Part shown: piece after piece, positions 51,754 through 61,139 of the stretch
Layout of the letters: every line of letters begins with the position of its first letter
Position numbering within the stretch: position 1 is the first letter of the stretch
Assembly: GCF_003046475.1 (NCBI RefSeq)
Contig: NZ_PZZZ01000006.1
Location: 163,540 to 227,539 of the forward strand
Reading direction: 5' to 3'
From: Mycoplana dimorpha
GTDB lineage: Bacteria > Pseudomonadota > Alphaproteobacteria > Rhizobiales > Rhizobiaceae
DNA length: 64,000 nt
The notes under the pieces: generated by a model
What the model was told of the DNA's origin: nothing
Databases searched by the model: none
Seen by the model: only the letters and a program-made list of their open reading frames with translations
Position numbers and translations under genes: made by a program

Positions 51754-52653
51754 CTAAAGGCTGATCAGCCCGATGCCGGCGACCGCGAGGGCCGCCCCGG
51801 CCCAGGCCGAGGCGTCGGGCCGCTTCCGGGTCCGCATCCAGACCATCGGCAGGATGAGCACCGGCGTCAGCGACGACAGCGTGGCGACGATGCCGACATT
51901 GCCGTGTGCCAGTGCCGCCATGAACAGCGACATGCCCACGCCGGTTCCGACAAACGCCGCGCCGAAGGCGGTCAGGCGGATGCGCGGAGAGAAGCGGGCC
52001 GTGCCCTTCGCGGCGGCGATCGGCAGCAGCGACAGCGCAAGATAGAAAAGGGCGGCAACGCCCGAGCGGATCGCCATGGCCGTGAAGGGCTCCGCACCCG
52101 CAGCCATCGCCGGCCGCGCCGCCAGCGTGCCGATCGCCTGGCCGATTGCCGTGATCAGGCCAAGCACGATGCCAAGGGCGGCGACGCGTCCGATCCTCGC
52201 GGAGCCGGACGGAGCGCCGACCTCCCTCGGTCCGCCGATCGCCAGGATCACGCCTGCGACGACGAGCCCGATGCCGATACCCTGCTGCGCCGTTATCGTT
52301 TCGCCCAGCCCCAGATAGCCGAACAGCACGGCGAAGGGGGCGGTCAGCGAATAGAGGAGCGAGGTCGTCCGCGCGCCGGCGATGTAGATCGCCGCGAAAT
52401 AGGCGCTGCTGGCGATGATGATGCCGAACAGGCCGGAAAGCGCCAGTGCCCCCGCCTGCCACGGCTCGACCGCGCGCCAGCCGCCGGTCACAGCCGATGC
52501 GGCGGCGGTAATGGCAAAGCCGGCGAACATCTGCCAGCGGGTCAGCACGAGCAGCGGCACGCGCCCCTTCAGTTCACCGATCAGAATGGCGCTCAGGGCC
52601 GTGCAGGCGGCGGCGGAAATGGCGAAGAATTCGGCGAGGAACATCAGGGGCAC
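51754..52653 (-). CDS. EamA/DMT-family transporter
   Basis: The 299-residue protein has ten predicted helices in two EamA repeats (SAILIGELKGRVPLLVLTRWQMF..., GEPFTAMAIRSGVAALFYLALSLLP...). Members export amino acids or metabolites, or act as permeases of unknown substrate. It appears monocistronic and is divergent from an ArsR operon. Confidence 0.88.
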   Translation of the reverse strand: MPLMFLAEFFAISAAACTALSAILIGELKGRVPLLVLTRWQMFAGFAITAAASAVTGGWRAVEPWQAGALALSGLFGIIIASSAYFAAIYIAGARTTSLLYSLTAPFAVLFGYLGLGETITAQQGIGIGLVVAGVILAIGGPREVGAPSGSARIGRVAALGIVLGLITAIGQAIGTLAARPAMAAGAEPFTAMAIRSGVAALFYLALSLLPIAAAKGTARFSPRIRLTAFGAAFVGTGVGMSLFMAALAHGNVGIVATLSSLTPVLILPMVWMRTRKRPDASAWAGAALAVAGIGLISL

Positions 52654-52850
52654 TGCAAGCGTAGGGTTGCCCGCCTATGCCACGGAAGGAATTGATGGAA
52701 AAGTCACGAGTTTTGATGGGGTCGTGCAGGTGTCATGCAAGAGCGCGCCACTCGCCTCGAGCTTCCGAGCGGCGAGCTGATCGCCGTTCCACAGGCACGA
52801 CCCAGAGCGGCGAGGTCGCTTTCATGCATTGGCGCACAGATTGAATAGCA

Positions 52851-52879
52851 TTGACTAATTGATTAGTGCCTGCTATTTG
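52851..52879 (+). promoter_or_regulatory. Promoter with overlapping ArsR-type operator; leaderless start
   Basis: TTGACT (52851-52856), 17 bp, TATTTG (52874-52879) precede the ATG at 52887 by 7 bp, so transcription should begin at or next to the start codon. The perfect dyad ACTAAT-TG-ATTAGT (52854-52867) overlaps the -35 box, as expected for ArsR autorepression. No Shine-Dalgarno is present. Confidence 0.65.
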
Positions 52880-52886
52880 TTTGTCC

Positions 52887-53216
52887 ATGACCGAGGCTGC
52901 AACCATAACTGCCGTCATGCGCGCGCTTGCCGATCCCACGCGGCGGGCCGTCTTCGAGCGCATCGTCAATTCCGACGAGATCACTGTCGTTGAGTTGACC
53001 CGCGGCAGCACCGTCACGCAGGGCGCCATCTCCCAACATCTCAAGTCCTTGAAACAGGCCGGCCTCGTTTGCGAGCGCCCCGAAGGTCGCAACGTCTATT
53101 ATCGCGCCCAGCCAGGCGGCCTGAAGCCGCTGGCCGACTGGATGAGCCACTATGGCACCTTCTGGCGCGAACGCTTCGCCGAGTTGAGAACCCTGCTGAA
53201 GGAAATCGACCCATGA
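52887..53216 (+). CDS. ArsR-family repressor
   Basis: The 109-residue winged-helix protein (ITAVMRALADPTRRAVFERIV, GSTVTQGAISQHLKSLKQAGLV, RNVYYRAQPGGLKPLADWM) belongs to the metal-independent ArsR type that accompanies SRPBCC proteins. It lacks a CxC metal site. ATG 52887 appears leaderless. It overlaps the SRPBCC gene by 4 bp. Confidence 0.9.
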   Translation: MTEAATITAVMRALADPTRRAVFERIVNSDEITVVELTRGSTVTQGAISQHLKSLKQAGLVCERPEGRNVYYRAQPGGLKPLADWMSHYGTFWRERFAELRTLLKEIDP

Positions 53217-53692
53217 ACCAAGCCGTCAATCCGGACACGCAGGCCATTGTGGTCGACGAAGTCTTCCCGCACGCGCCGGCAGTCATCTGGAAAGCCTTGA
53301 CCAGCGGCGAACTGATCGGCCGCTGGCTGATGGCGCCGAAGGGGTTCGAGCCTGTGGCTGGCAGCCGTTTCACCTTTCAGACGACGCCGGCAGGCGAATG
53401 GGACGGCACCATTCATTGCGAGGTGCTCGAGGTCGTTCCGAACGAGCGGCTGTCCTATGGGTGGAAGGGCGGGCATGAGGGCAATGAGGGCTATGGCTCA
53501 AAACTGGAGACGGTGGTCACCTTCACCCTTTCCAAGGCCGAGACGGGCACGCGCCTGCGCCTGGTCCATTTCGGCTTCGTGCTTCCGAAGAACGATACCG
53601 CCTACCGCAACATGAGCGAAGGCTGGAAAAAGGTGGTCAAGAGGCTCGACTCTGTGGTCGCCGAAGAGGCGTCTTCGCAAACGCTGCATTGA
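53213..53692 (+). CDS. SRPBCC (AHSA1-like) ligand-binding protein
   Basis: The 159-residue START/Bet v1-fold protein has VDEVFPHAPAVIWKALTSGELIGRWLM, AGEWDGTIHCEVLEVVPNERLSY and a C-terminal helix (NMSEGWKKVVKRLDSVV). AHSA1-like proteins coupled to ArsR repressors are common; the ligand is usually unknown. It is translationally coupled to ArsR by ATGA, and a GFA-family gene follows 16 bp later. Confidence 0.9.
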   Translation: MNQAVNPDTQAIVVDEVFPHAPAVIWKALTSGELIGRWLMAPKGFEPVAGSRFTFQTTPAGEWDGTIHCEVLEVVPNERLSYGWKGGHEGNEGYGSKLETVVTFTLSKAETGTRLRLVHFGFVLPKNDTAYRNMSEGWKKVVKRLDSVVAEEASSQTLH

Positions 53693-53708
53693 GCGATGGG
53701 AGAGCGAC

Positions 53709-54122
53709 ATGAACAAGTCCTATACCGGTGGCTGCGCCTGTGGCGCGATCCGCTACGAGATATCAGGCGAACCGGCCGTCATGCTTGACTGTCAGTGCCG
53801 GCAGTGTCAGCGCGACAGCGGCACCGGACACCAATCGCACCTGACTTTCGTCGCGGCTGAGGTGAAGGTCGAGGGAGACGCATCGCATTGGCAGACCTTG
53901 GGCGATGGTGGAACCGTAAAACGGCGCGCCTTCTGCCCGACATGCGGTTCGTCCGTCTACCTGACATTTCCCGACATGCCGGATGTGTTCATCGTCACGC
54001 CGGCAAGCCTCGACGATCCAAGCCGCTACAAGCCGCAACTGGTGTCCTGGACCGCCGCCGGACATGCCTGGGATCACCTCGATCCGGCATTGCCGAAATT
54101 CGACCGGATGCCGGCGACGTGA
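53709..54122 (+). CDS. GFA-family (glutathione-dependent formaldehyde-activating enzyme-like) protein
   Basis: The 137-residue protein has the zinc-binding cysteines of the CENP-V/GFA fold: GGCACGAIRYEI, DCQCRQCQRDSG and AFCPTCGSSVYL. Catalysis of formaldehyde-glutathione adduct formation is shown for few members, so the name is only a family label. GGGAG precedes ATG 53709; it is the last gene of the ArsR operon. Confidence 0.88.
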   Translation: MNKSYTGGCACGAIRYEISGEPAVMLDCQCRQCQRDSGTGHQSHLTFVAAEVKVEGDASHWQTLGDGGTVKRRAFCPTCGSSVYLTFPDMPDVFIVTPASLDDPSRYKPQLVSWTAAGHAWDHLDPALPKFDRMPAT

Positions 54123-54220
54123 AATAGTGCGGCCAAATTTTTCACGACGGTTGCCGCTCGCAAAGGCCCTAGGGGCGGCCCAGCGCTTTGCCTTCCGACT
54201 TGGCGCTTTTAGGGCTTCGC

Positions 54221-55093
54221 TCAAAGCTGGCCGTCGAGCGTGCCGATCCGGCCATAAAGCTCCGGCCGACGATCGCGAAACAGCCCCCACGCCGAGCGCT
54301 GGCGCTCGATCGCATCGAGGTCGAAGGTCGCGATCAGCACCGTCTCGCTCTCCCGGTCGGCCTCGACGATCTTGGCGCCGGTCTGGTCGGCGATGAAGGA
54401 GGAGCCGTAGAAGGTCAGCGAGGTGTTGTTGCGACCCTCCTCGGTGCCGATGCGGTTGGAGGCAACGACGGGCACCATGTTGGCGCCGGCATGGCCCTGC
54501 ATGACGCGCTGCCAATGGGCGGCGGTGTCGAGCGTCGGATCCTGCGGTTCGGTGCCGATCGCGGTCGGATAGAGCAGGATCTCCGCCCCCATCATCACCA
54601 TGCTGCGTGCCGCCTCCGGAAACCACTGGTCCCAGCAGATGCCGCAGCCGATCGTGCCGAAACGGGTCTTCCACACCTTGAAGCCCGTGTCTCCCGGCGA
54701 GAAATAGAATTTTTCCGTGTAGCCGGGGCCGTCCGGAATATGGCTCTTGCGGTAGTTGCCGAGCACCGTGCCGTCGGCGTCGACGATCGCCACGGAGTTG
54801 AAGTGCGCCCGGCCGGCCTTCTCGAAATAGCTGACCGGCAGCACGACGCCGAGGTCCTTGGCGAGCCTGGCAAAATGCGCCACCAGCGGGTGGCCTTCCA
54901 GCGGCCTTGCAAGCGCATGGAAGCCGGAATCCTGGTCCTGGCAGAAGTACGGGGTCTCGAACAGTTCCTGGATCAGGATGATGTTCGCGCCGCTGGCCGC
55001 CGCTTCTCGCACGAGCCGGTCGGCCGTGGCGATGTTTTCATCAGTGTCCCAACTGCAGGCCATCTGGGTGGCCGCCACGGTCACTTCCCGCAT
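54221..55093 (-). CDS. aguB: N-carbamoylputrescine amidase
   Basis: The 290-residue nitrilase-superfamily enzyme hydrolyses N-carbamoylputrescine to putrescine, CO2 and ammonia. The triad is Glu in IQELFETPYFCQ, Lys in NYRKSHIPDGPGYTEKFYF and Cys in GCGICWDQWFPEAARSM, with AguB-typical flanks. ATG 55093 has AAGGA upstream. Agmatine deiminase (aguA), its usual partner, is not seen in the window. It is the last gene of a long same-strand run starting with potG, consistent with polyamine catabolism. Confidence 0.92.
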   Translation of the reverse strand: MREVTVAATQMACSWDTDENIATADRLVREAAASGANIILIQELFETPYFCQDQDSGFHALARPLEGHPLVAHFARLAKDLGVVLPVSYFEKAGRAHFNSVAIVDADGTVLGNYRKSHIPDGPGYTEKFYFSPGDTGFKVWKTRFGTIGCGICWDQWFPEAARSMVMMGAEILLYPTAIGTEPQDPTLDTAAHWQRVMQGHAGANMVPVVASNRIGTEEGRNNTSLTFYGSSFIADQTGAKIVEADRESETVLIATFDLDAIERQRSAWGLFRDRRPELYGRIGTLDGQL

Positions 55094-55182
55094 GCTTCTT
55101 GTCCTTTCAACTGTAAGGGGGTGCTCTTCATGAGGGCGAGGGAACGATGCTGAAACTATCACCCGCCGATCGGCGGCGTCGT

Positions 55183-55208
55183 CCTTCTCCCCATTTGCGG
55201 GGAGAAGG
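55183..55208. repeat. REP-like palindrome, copy 3
   Basis: CCTTCTCCCC and GGGGAGAAGG form perfect 10-bp arms with a 6-base loop in the gap between aguB and the amidohydrolase gene. It shares the core of the copies at 17626 and 42950. Confidence 0.75.
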
Positions 55209-55238
55209 TGCCGTCCGGTGCCCGAAGCTCCCGATCAT

Positions 55239-56909
55239 TCAAGCCTGATGGGTGATCCGTCCGTCGCAGATCGTCACCAGCGGACGCACCGAGGCGAGGT
55301 CTTCGTAGGCCGTGCGCTCGACGTCGCCCGAAAGCACGACGAGGTCAGCGAGGTAGCCTTCCTTCAGCATGCCCTTGCGGTCCTCCATGAACTCCACCCA
55401 GGCACCGGTCCGCGTATAGGCGGCGAGCGTTTCCGTCAGCGTCAGGCGCTGGTCGGGCAGGCCCTCCTTCCAGGTCTTGCGCGTCATCGCGTCGTGGATG
55501 CAGCTCATCGGATCGAGCGGCGACACCGGCCAGTCGGTTGCAAAGACGATCTTCGCCCCGGCGTCGACCAGCGTGCGCCAGGCAAATGCATAGGGCCAGC
55601 GCTCCTCGCCGATATAGGACAGGTACGGCTCCATCGGCAGGCCGGCATTGCCGGGCGGATGGGTCGGCTGCATCGAGGCGACCGTGCCGGTCTCGGCGAA
55701 ACGTCTGATGTCGGCGGGATGGACGACCTCGATGTGCTCAATGCGGTTGCGGCCGTCGCGCTTGCCGTTCGCCTTGATCGCCGCCTCGTAACCGTTCAGC
55801 ACCATCCGCACGGCTCCGTCGCCGATCGCGTGCACGGCGACCTGGAGCCCGAGCTTGTCGGCCGCAGTCGCGATGTTGTCGAACTGTTCCTGGCTGAAGA
55901 GCGGCTCGCCCTTCCAGCCTGGCTGGTGCTTGTAGTCGTCGATGAACACTGCGGTTCCGGACTCGGTGACGCCGTCCATGAATAGCTTCACGAAGTCGCA
56001 GCGCAGCTTGTCGGTGTTGAAGCGGTCGCGCCAGGCGGCCGCCTTGTCCGAAAGATCGCTGAGCGGCATGAAGTTCTTCATGTGGAAGGGCATGCGCACC
56101 CGCACCGGCAGCCCGTCGGTCTTCTCGATCTCGTCAAGCATCTCCAGTTGGTAGAGGCTGCCGTCCATGTTCTGCAGCGAGGTGATGCCGAGCGACGCGC
56201 AATAGGCAAGGCCGCGCTTGATCACGGCGATGTCCTTGGCCCGATCCTCGGCCGTGACGTGCTCCGGATCGCCGCCGGTGCCGACGCCCAGCATTTCTCG
56301 CCCGCCTGTCTCGCTCAGTGCGGCGACCGGGCGCATCGCGTCCGATTCGCGCAGCTCGCCATTGGCGAGACCGTCCTCACCCATGACGATCTCGTTGCCG
56401 ACGCCGACCTCGCCGCCCTTGAGGATGCCGGCCCTTTCCAGCGCGATCGTGTTCGCCCAGGCGGTGTGGTGGTCCGGCGCCACCATCATGAAGGGGCGAT
56501 CGGCGATGATCCGGTCGAGATGGTGGCGGGTGACGCGCTCGTGATCGGAGAGGATCGTGTAGTCGGCATACTGTGCCTCGAGCAGCGGCAGGTCGGGATT
56601 GGCCGCCGCATAGGCCCGCACCTTCTCCTGCAGCGCATCGAAGCCCTTCAGGCCGAACAGCGACAGCTGCGTCAGCCCGACCGAGCCGCCGAAGATGTGC
56701 ATGTGCGCCTCGTTGAAGCCGGGCAGCACCGTGCCGCCCTTGGCGTCGATGACATGCGTGTCGGGGCCGGAGAAGGCGTCGACCTGGGCCTCGGAACCGA
56801 CCGCCAGGATGCGATTGCCGGAAATGGCGATCGCCTCGGCCGCCGGATTGGCCTCGTCCATGGTAAGGATCCGCGCGTTGCGGATGATGTAGCTTGCTTC
56901 TTTCTGCAT
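55239..56909 (-). CDS. YtcJ-like metal-dependent amidohydrolase
   Basis: The 556-residue protein belongs to the Amidohydro_3/YtcJ group: GGTVLPGFNEAHMHIFGG (metal-binding HxH), QVAVHAIGDGAVRMVL, RNRIEHIEVVHPADI, FATDWPVSPLDPMSCIHDA. GAGGGAA precedes ATG 56909. The family hydrolyses amide, carbamate or cyclic amide bonds, with few defined substrates. Its place between a NylB-like hydrolase and aguB in a polyamine-transport operon suggests an amide of a diamine or related compound. Confidence 0.88.
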   Translation of the reverse strand: MQKEASYIIRNARILTMDEANPAAEAIAISGNRILAVGSEAQVDAFSGPDTHVIDAKGGTVLPGFNEAHMHIFGGSVGLTQLSLFGLKGFDALQEKVRAYAAANPDLPLLEAQYADYTILSDHERVTRHHLDRIIADRPFMMVAPDHHTAWANTIALERAGILKGGEVGVGNEIVMGEDGLANGELRESDAMRPVAALSETGGREMLGVGTGGDPEHVTAEDRAKDIAVIKRGLAYCASLGITSLQNMDGSLYQLEMLDEIEKTDGLPVRVRMPFHMKNFMPLSDLSDKAAAWRDRFNTDKLRCDFVKLFMDGVTESGTAVFIDDYKHQPGWKGEPLFSQEQFDNIATAADKLGLQVAVHAIGDGAVRMVLNGYEAAIKANGKRDGRNRIEHIEVVHPADIRRFAETGTVASMQPTHPPGNAGLPMEPYLSYIGEERWPYAFAWRTLVDAGAKIVFATDWPVSPLDPMSCIHDAMTRKTWKEGLPDQRLTLTETLAAYTRTGAWVEFMEDRKGMLKEGYLADLVVLSGDVERTAYEDLASVRPLVTICDGRITHQA

Positions 56910-57024
56910 GGTGTTCCCTCGATCCATCTGCACCAGCCTCCGCACTGGGTCATCTGCGGAGCCGCGCTTATATTCCGCATATTTCCGGCCGCGGCGCCGC
57001 AAGGCGTTCGCGGCCCGGCCACTA

Positions 57025-58206
57025 TCAGAACGCCATCGCGCAGATCCTGCGGAAGAAGGCGAAATTGTCCTGCTTCAGCTCGTCGTCCAGCGGGTTCGGC
57101 TGCGAGGAGACCTTGACGATCACCGTCGCCGTGCTCGGGTCGACGTAGAGCCACTGGCCGTGGATGCCGATGCCGCAATAGGCGCCGTCCGCCTCGCCCG
57201 ACTGGTACCACTGGCTGCGATAGCGGCCGTTCGGCAGCATGGTGTTCATGCCGGCGATCCAGGCGCCGTGGTCGCCCGCCGTCGTCATGTCGGCGATCCA
57301 GGCCTCCGGCACGATCTGCCGGCCGCTCGCCGCCCCGCCGGTGCGCAGGAGTTCGCCGACGCGCGCAAGGTCACGCGCCGTCATGCATATGCCGCCGGCG
57401 CAGCGCGGCGTGCCGATCGCATCGACGGTCACATAGGCGTCGTTCCGCGTCCCCATCGGCTGCCACAGCAGTTCGCTCATCAGATCCGGGAAGCGTTGGC
57501 CGGTGACGCGCTCGATGATGACGCCGAGCAGGTCGGAGTTCGGCGAGGCGTAGAAGAACGGGCCGCCATGGGCGTGCGGCGCCTTGGGCAGCGTCGTCAG
57601 GAAGGCGGCGAGCGTCTCGACCGGCGTGCCCGGCTCCGGCGGGTTCCACAGCGTGGCACGCCGGTAGCGCGCAAAGGCGCCGAGCGGATCGAGATAGGCC
57701 TCCTCGAAATCCAGGCTGACGCGCATGTCGAGCACGTCGCGGTAGCTGCAGGTGCCGTAGGCGCTGCCGGCCGCTTCCGGCAGGTAGTGCGTCACCAGCC
57801 GGTCCGGATCGATCAGCCCCTGATGCTCAAGAATGCCGGAGACGATCGCCGTCATCGACTTCGAGACCGAGAAGATGACGTGCGGGGCGTTCACATCGGC
57901 ATGCGGCGCATAATGTTCGGCGACGATCCTGCCGTCGCGCATGACGACGAAACCGTCCGTATGGGCGTAGTCGAGGAAGTCCTTGACGGTCGCGGCGCCG
58001 TCGATGCCGGTCTCGATCCTGGACTGGAGAAACGCGGAGGAGTCCCTTGCCTGCTCGGGCTCGGGGCTGGCGGTGCGGATCGCCGCGCTCGGCACGAGAT
58101 CGCGCACGTTCTGGAAGGCCCAGCGGCTGTAGGGGGCCGTGCGCCAGTTGGATAGCGTAACGTCGGAACGGGCGAACCCGTAGCGGTCCTTGAAGGTGGG
58201 GAGCAT
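57025..58206 (-). CDS. Serine hydrolase, NylB/6-aminohexanoate-dimer-hydrolase-like (beta-lactamase fold)
   Basis: From ATG 58206 the 393-residue protein matches NylB-type hydrolases: nucleophile and lysine in FSVSKSMTAIVSGILE (SxxK), CSYRDVLDMRVSLDFEE, GPFFYASPNSDLLGVI and YCGIGIHGQWLYVDPS. The family acts on linear amides or esters, including aminohexanoate oligomers. The Shine-Dalgarno at 58206 is weak, and a GTG at 58332 would extend it by 42 residues overlapping the terminator-like hairpin. It lies 144 bp downstream of the potF-like gene. Confidence 0.85.
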   Translation of the reverse strand: MLPTFKDRYGFARSDVTLSNWRTAPYSRWAFQNVRDLVPSAAIRTASPEPEQARDSSAFLQSRIETGIDGAATVKDFLDYAHTDGFVVMRDGRIVAEHYAPHADVNAPHVIFSVSKSMTAIVSGILEHQGLIDPDRLVTHYLPEAAGSAYGTCSYRDVLDMRVSLDFEEAYLDPLGAFARYRRATLWNPPEPGTPVETLAAFLTTLPKAPHAHGGPFFYASPNSDLLGVIIERVTGQRFPDLMSELLWQPMGTRNDAYVTVDAIGTPRCAGGICMTARDLARVGELLRTGGAASGRQIVPEAWIADMTTAGDHGAWIAGMNTMLPNGRYRSQWYQSGEADGAYCGIGIHGQWLYVDPSTATVIVKVSSQPNPLDDELKQDNFAFFRRICAMAF

Positions 58207-58306
58207 CGCAACATCGGCCGCATGCGGCGGGCGCGCGGCCCTGTCCGAGGCGGTCGTCCCTGCTGGTCGCGCAGACGTGGGTCCGGCGCGAGGATTCACA
58301 ATACTG

Positions 58307-58334
58307 CCGTGCCGCGCCCGAGGGCGCGACACGG
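58307..58334 (-). terminator. Hairpin downstream of the potF-like gene
   Basis: CCGTG-C-CGCGCCC and GGGCGCG-A-CACGG form a 12-bp stem with one mismatch, 17 bp after the stop at 58351. The following minus-strand sequence (CAGTATTGTG) has only a loose T-rich tail, so partial termination before the hydrolase genes is possible. Confidence 0.55.
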
Positions 58335-58350
58335 CCAGGTACCGAGGCCG

Positions 58351-59385
58351 TTACTTCTGCAGTTCGGTCCAGAGCTTGGTGTAGAGATCATTGACTTCCG
58401 GCGGGCAGGCAAGGCCGAACTTGCCGGCGGCCCTCAGCTCTTCCGGAACGATGATCTCCGGTGCCGTCTTCATGTCTTCCGGCATGAATTCTTCGGAACC
58501 CTTGATACCGTTGGCGTAGCGGGCGAAGGCCGAATTCATCGCAGCGTTCTCCGGCTCCATGATGAAGTTCAGGAACAGCTTGGCGTTCTCGACATTCTTG
58601 GCGTCCTTCAGGATGGCGGCGTTGTCCATCCAGATCGGATAGCCTTCCTTCGGATAGCCGTAATGCACGTCTGGGTTCTGCAGGCGGATGCGGAAGGTGG
58701 CGCCGTTCCAGTCGACGCCGGCGTCGAAGTCGCCCTTGGCGTGCTTCTCGATCGTGCCGTATTCCATCGACAGCCACTTCGGCTTGGCGGCGGCGAGGAT
58801 GTCGCGGGCCTTCTTCAGCACCGTCAGGTCGCCCGTGCAGGGCTCGCCGCCGGCATAGGTCACGACCATGTGCATGACGTCGGACATTTCCGGCACGACG
58901 TTGATCTTGCCGACCAGTTCGGCCGGCGGATCGAGGAAGATCGCCGAGGTGTTGATGTCGCCCGTGTAGACCTTGGTGTTGACGGCGACCCCGGTCGTGC
59001 CCCACATCCACGGAACCGAATAGTGACGGCCCGGGTCGAAGGGTACGTCCACCCACTGCGGATCGACGTTCTTGAAGTTCTCCAGCTGGTCGGGACGGCT
59101 TTCGAGCAGCAGACCGTCGTCGATCCAGACCTTCATGACGCTTGCCGACGGAACGACGATGTCGAAGCCGTGGCCGCCCTGGCGAACCTTGGCGAGCGCG
59201 GTGTCGTTCGAATCGTAGTCGGTGATCGTCACCTTGATCTTGTACTGCTCCTCGAACTTCTTGATCATCTCGGGGCTGGTGTAGTTGCCCCAGTTGTAGA
59301 TGTTCAGTTCACCTTCGGCGTGGGCGATCGCCGTGCCGGCGAGGAGCCCGAGGGCGAGCGATGCGAAACCCAGTCTGTGCTTCAT
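58351..59385 (-). CDS. Spermidine/putrescine-type periplasmic binding protein (PotF/PotD-like)
   Basis: The 344-residue protein starts at ATG 59385 (AGGAGA upstream) with a signal peptide ([17 protein letters not shown]). The mature part has [64 protein letters not shown] and [28 protein letters not shown], the PotD/PotF pattern. It is the last transporter gene of potG-H-I-F, in an order unlike E. coli potFGHI. Confidence 0.93.
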   Translation of the reverse strand: MKHRLGFASLALGLLAGTAIAHAEGELNIYNWGNYTSPEMIKKFEEQYKIKVTITDYDSNDTALAKVRQGGHGFDIVVPSASVMKVWIDDGLLLESRPDQLENFKNVDPQWVDVPFDPGRHYSVPWMWGTTGVAVNTKVYTGDINTSAIFLDPPAELVGKINVVPEMSDVMHMVVTYAGGEPCTGDLTVLKKARDILAAAKPKWLSMEYGTIEKHAKGDFDAGVDWNGATFRIRLQNPDVHYGYPKEGYPIWMDNAAILKDAKNVENAKLFLNFIMEPENAAMNSAFARYANGIKGSEEFMPEDMKTAPEIIVPEELRAAGKFGLACPPEVNDLYTKLWTELQK

Positions 59386-59404
59386 TGCTGTTCTCCTGAT
59401 TGAA

Positions 59405-60217
59405 TTAGCCATTGTCTTTTTCGGGTGTCCTGCTGAGGAAGAAGAAGACCGTCACGATCGCCAGCGATATCAGCAGGAAGACCGTCGAAATCGCGTTCAT
59501 CTCCGGCGTCACGACGCGGCGGAGCTGGCCGAGCATATAGGTCGGCAGCGTGTCCTGGCCGCCCGACTTGACGAATTCGGTGATGACGACGTCGTCGAGC
59601 GAGATGACGAAGGCGAGCATCAGGCCGGCGAGGATGCCCGGCCACAGAAGCGGCAGCGTCACGTAGCGGAACGCCTTGAACGGCGTGGCGTAGAGGTCGG
59701 CCGCGGCGCGCTCCAGCGACAGGTCCATGCTCTCCAGCCGGGCGCGGATCGGCAGATAGGCGAAGGGGACGCAGAAGGCCGCATGCGACATCATCAGGTA
59801 GCCGAGGCCGGAGTAGCCGGTCCAGACCTTGACGCGCGAGAAGAAGATCAGCAGCGCCACGGCGGTGACGATCTCCGGCACCAAAAGCGGCAGGTTGATG
59901 AAGGCGTATTTGAAGGTCATGCCGCGATAGGCGGCCGTGCGTGTCGTCGCAAGCGCCGCAAGCGTCGCGCAGATCGTCGCCAGGACGGCAGCGACGGATG
60001 CGATCTTCAACGAGCGGACCGAGGCCTCGATGACGAGGTCGTTGTTCCAGGCGGCCTCGAACCAGCGCAGCGAAAACCCTTCCCACATCGCCACCGAGAC
60101 GCCGGAGTTGAAGGCGTAGGCGACGAGGGTCGCGATCGGCAGGTAGAGCACGAAGAAGGTCATCATCGCGATCGTCGAGAAGCCCGGCAGACGCTTGATC
60201 GAGAACGACTTAGCCAT
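59405..60217 (-). CDS. Polyamine ABC importer permease PotI/PotC-like
   Basis: The 270-residue membrane protein has six helices and an EAA loop ([27 protein letters not shown]), with [23 protein letters not shown] typical of PotC/PotI. ATG 60217 lies inside the end of the previous gene (8-bp overlap) and has GGAGGC upstream. Confidence 0.92.
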   Translation of the reverse strand: MAKSFSIKRLPGFSTIAMMTFFVLYLPIATLVAYAFNSGVSVAMWEGFSLRWFEAAWNNDLVIEASVRSLKIASVAAVLATICATLAALATTRTAAYRGMTFKYAFINLPLLVPEIVTAVALLIFFSRVKVWTGYSGLGYLMMSHAAFCVPFAYLPIRARLESMDLSLERAAADLYATPFKAFRYVTLPLLWPGILAGLMLAFVISLDDVVITEFVKSGGQDTLPTYMLGQLRRVVTPEMNAISTVFLLISLAIVTVFFFLSRTPEKDNG

Positions 60218-61136
60218 GGCTGCTGCCTCCGGCCTTCCCGGCATTGCGGACGTAGTAGAGCATCGCAAACAGCACGATGATGACGAGCGTGACCGACAGC
60301 GCCGCCCCCAGCGGCCAGTTCCGGCCCTGGCCGAACTGCAACTCGATCAGGTTGCCGATCATCAGGTTCTTGCCGCCGCCGAGCACGCGCGGAATGACGT
60401 AGGAGGAAAGCGCCGGAATGAAGACCAGGATGGAGCCGGCGATTAGCCCGGGCTTCACAAGCGGCACGATCACCTTCATCAGCACGTTGAAGCGGCTGGC
60501 GTAGAGATCATAGGCGGCCTCGATCAGACGGAAGTCCAGCTTCTCAAGGCTTGCGTAGAGCGGCAGAACCATCAATGGAAGATGGACATAGGTCATGCCG
60601 AGCAGGATGGCGAAATCGGTATAGAGCATCTGCACCGGCGCCGAGATGACGCCGAGCTTCAACAGAACCGAGTTGATGATGCCCTCGGTGCGGATCAGTT
60701 CCTGGATGGCGAAGGTGCGGATCAGCATGTTCGTCCAGAACGGTATGGTGATCAGGAACAGCCAGACCGAGCGGTTGTGTGGGGGACGCGTGGCGATGAA
60801 ATAGGCGGTGGGAAAACCGAAGATCGCACACAGCACCGTGGTTCCGAGCGCCAGCTTGATCGAGCGCCAAAAGATCGAGAAATGCGCGTCCGCCAATGAC
60901 ACCGTGTCGTCGAAGATGTCACGCGCGAAGAAGACGTTGAACCAGCCCTGGCTCGAAAACTCCCACTTCACGTCGCCGTAGCTGCCGGGCGCCAGGAACG
61001 AGTAGAGGACGACGATCAGGAGCGGACCGACGCCGGCGACGAGGATCAGCAGCAGGGCCGGGGCGCTGAGCAGCCACCGGTCGCGAATGTCCTTCTTCTG
61101 TCGGGCTTCGCCGGCCTGTGCAGCACTGAGCGCCAT
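60210..61136 (-). CDS. Polyamine ABC importer permease PotH/PotB-like
   Basis: The 308-residue permease has a cytoplasmic N-terminus, six helices and an EAA loop (FRLIEAAYDLYASRFNVLMKVIVPLVKPG), with WTNMLIRTFAIQELIRTEG and SSYVIPRVLGGGKNLMIGN as PotB/PotH landmarks. It starts 3 bp after the ATPase stop. Confidence 0.92.
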   Translation of the reverse strand: MALSAAQAGEARQKKDIRDRWLLSAPALLLILVAGVGPLLIVVLYSFLAPGSYGDVKWEFSSQGWFNVFFARDIFDDTVSLADAHFSIFWRSIKLALGTTVLCAIFGFPTAYFIATRPPHNRSVWLFLITIPFWTNMLIRTFAIQELIRTEGIINSVLLKLGVISAPVQMLYTDFAILLGMTYVHLPLMVLPLYASLEKLDFRLIEAAYDLYASRFNVLMKVIVPLVKPGLIAGSILVFIPALSSYVIPRVLGGGKNLMIGNLIELQFGQGRNWPLGAALSVTLVIIVLFAMLYYVRNAGKAGGSSHG

Positions 61137-61139
61137 GAC

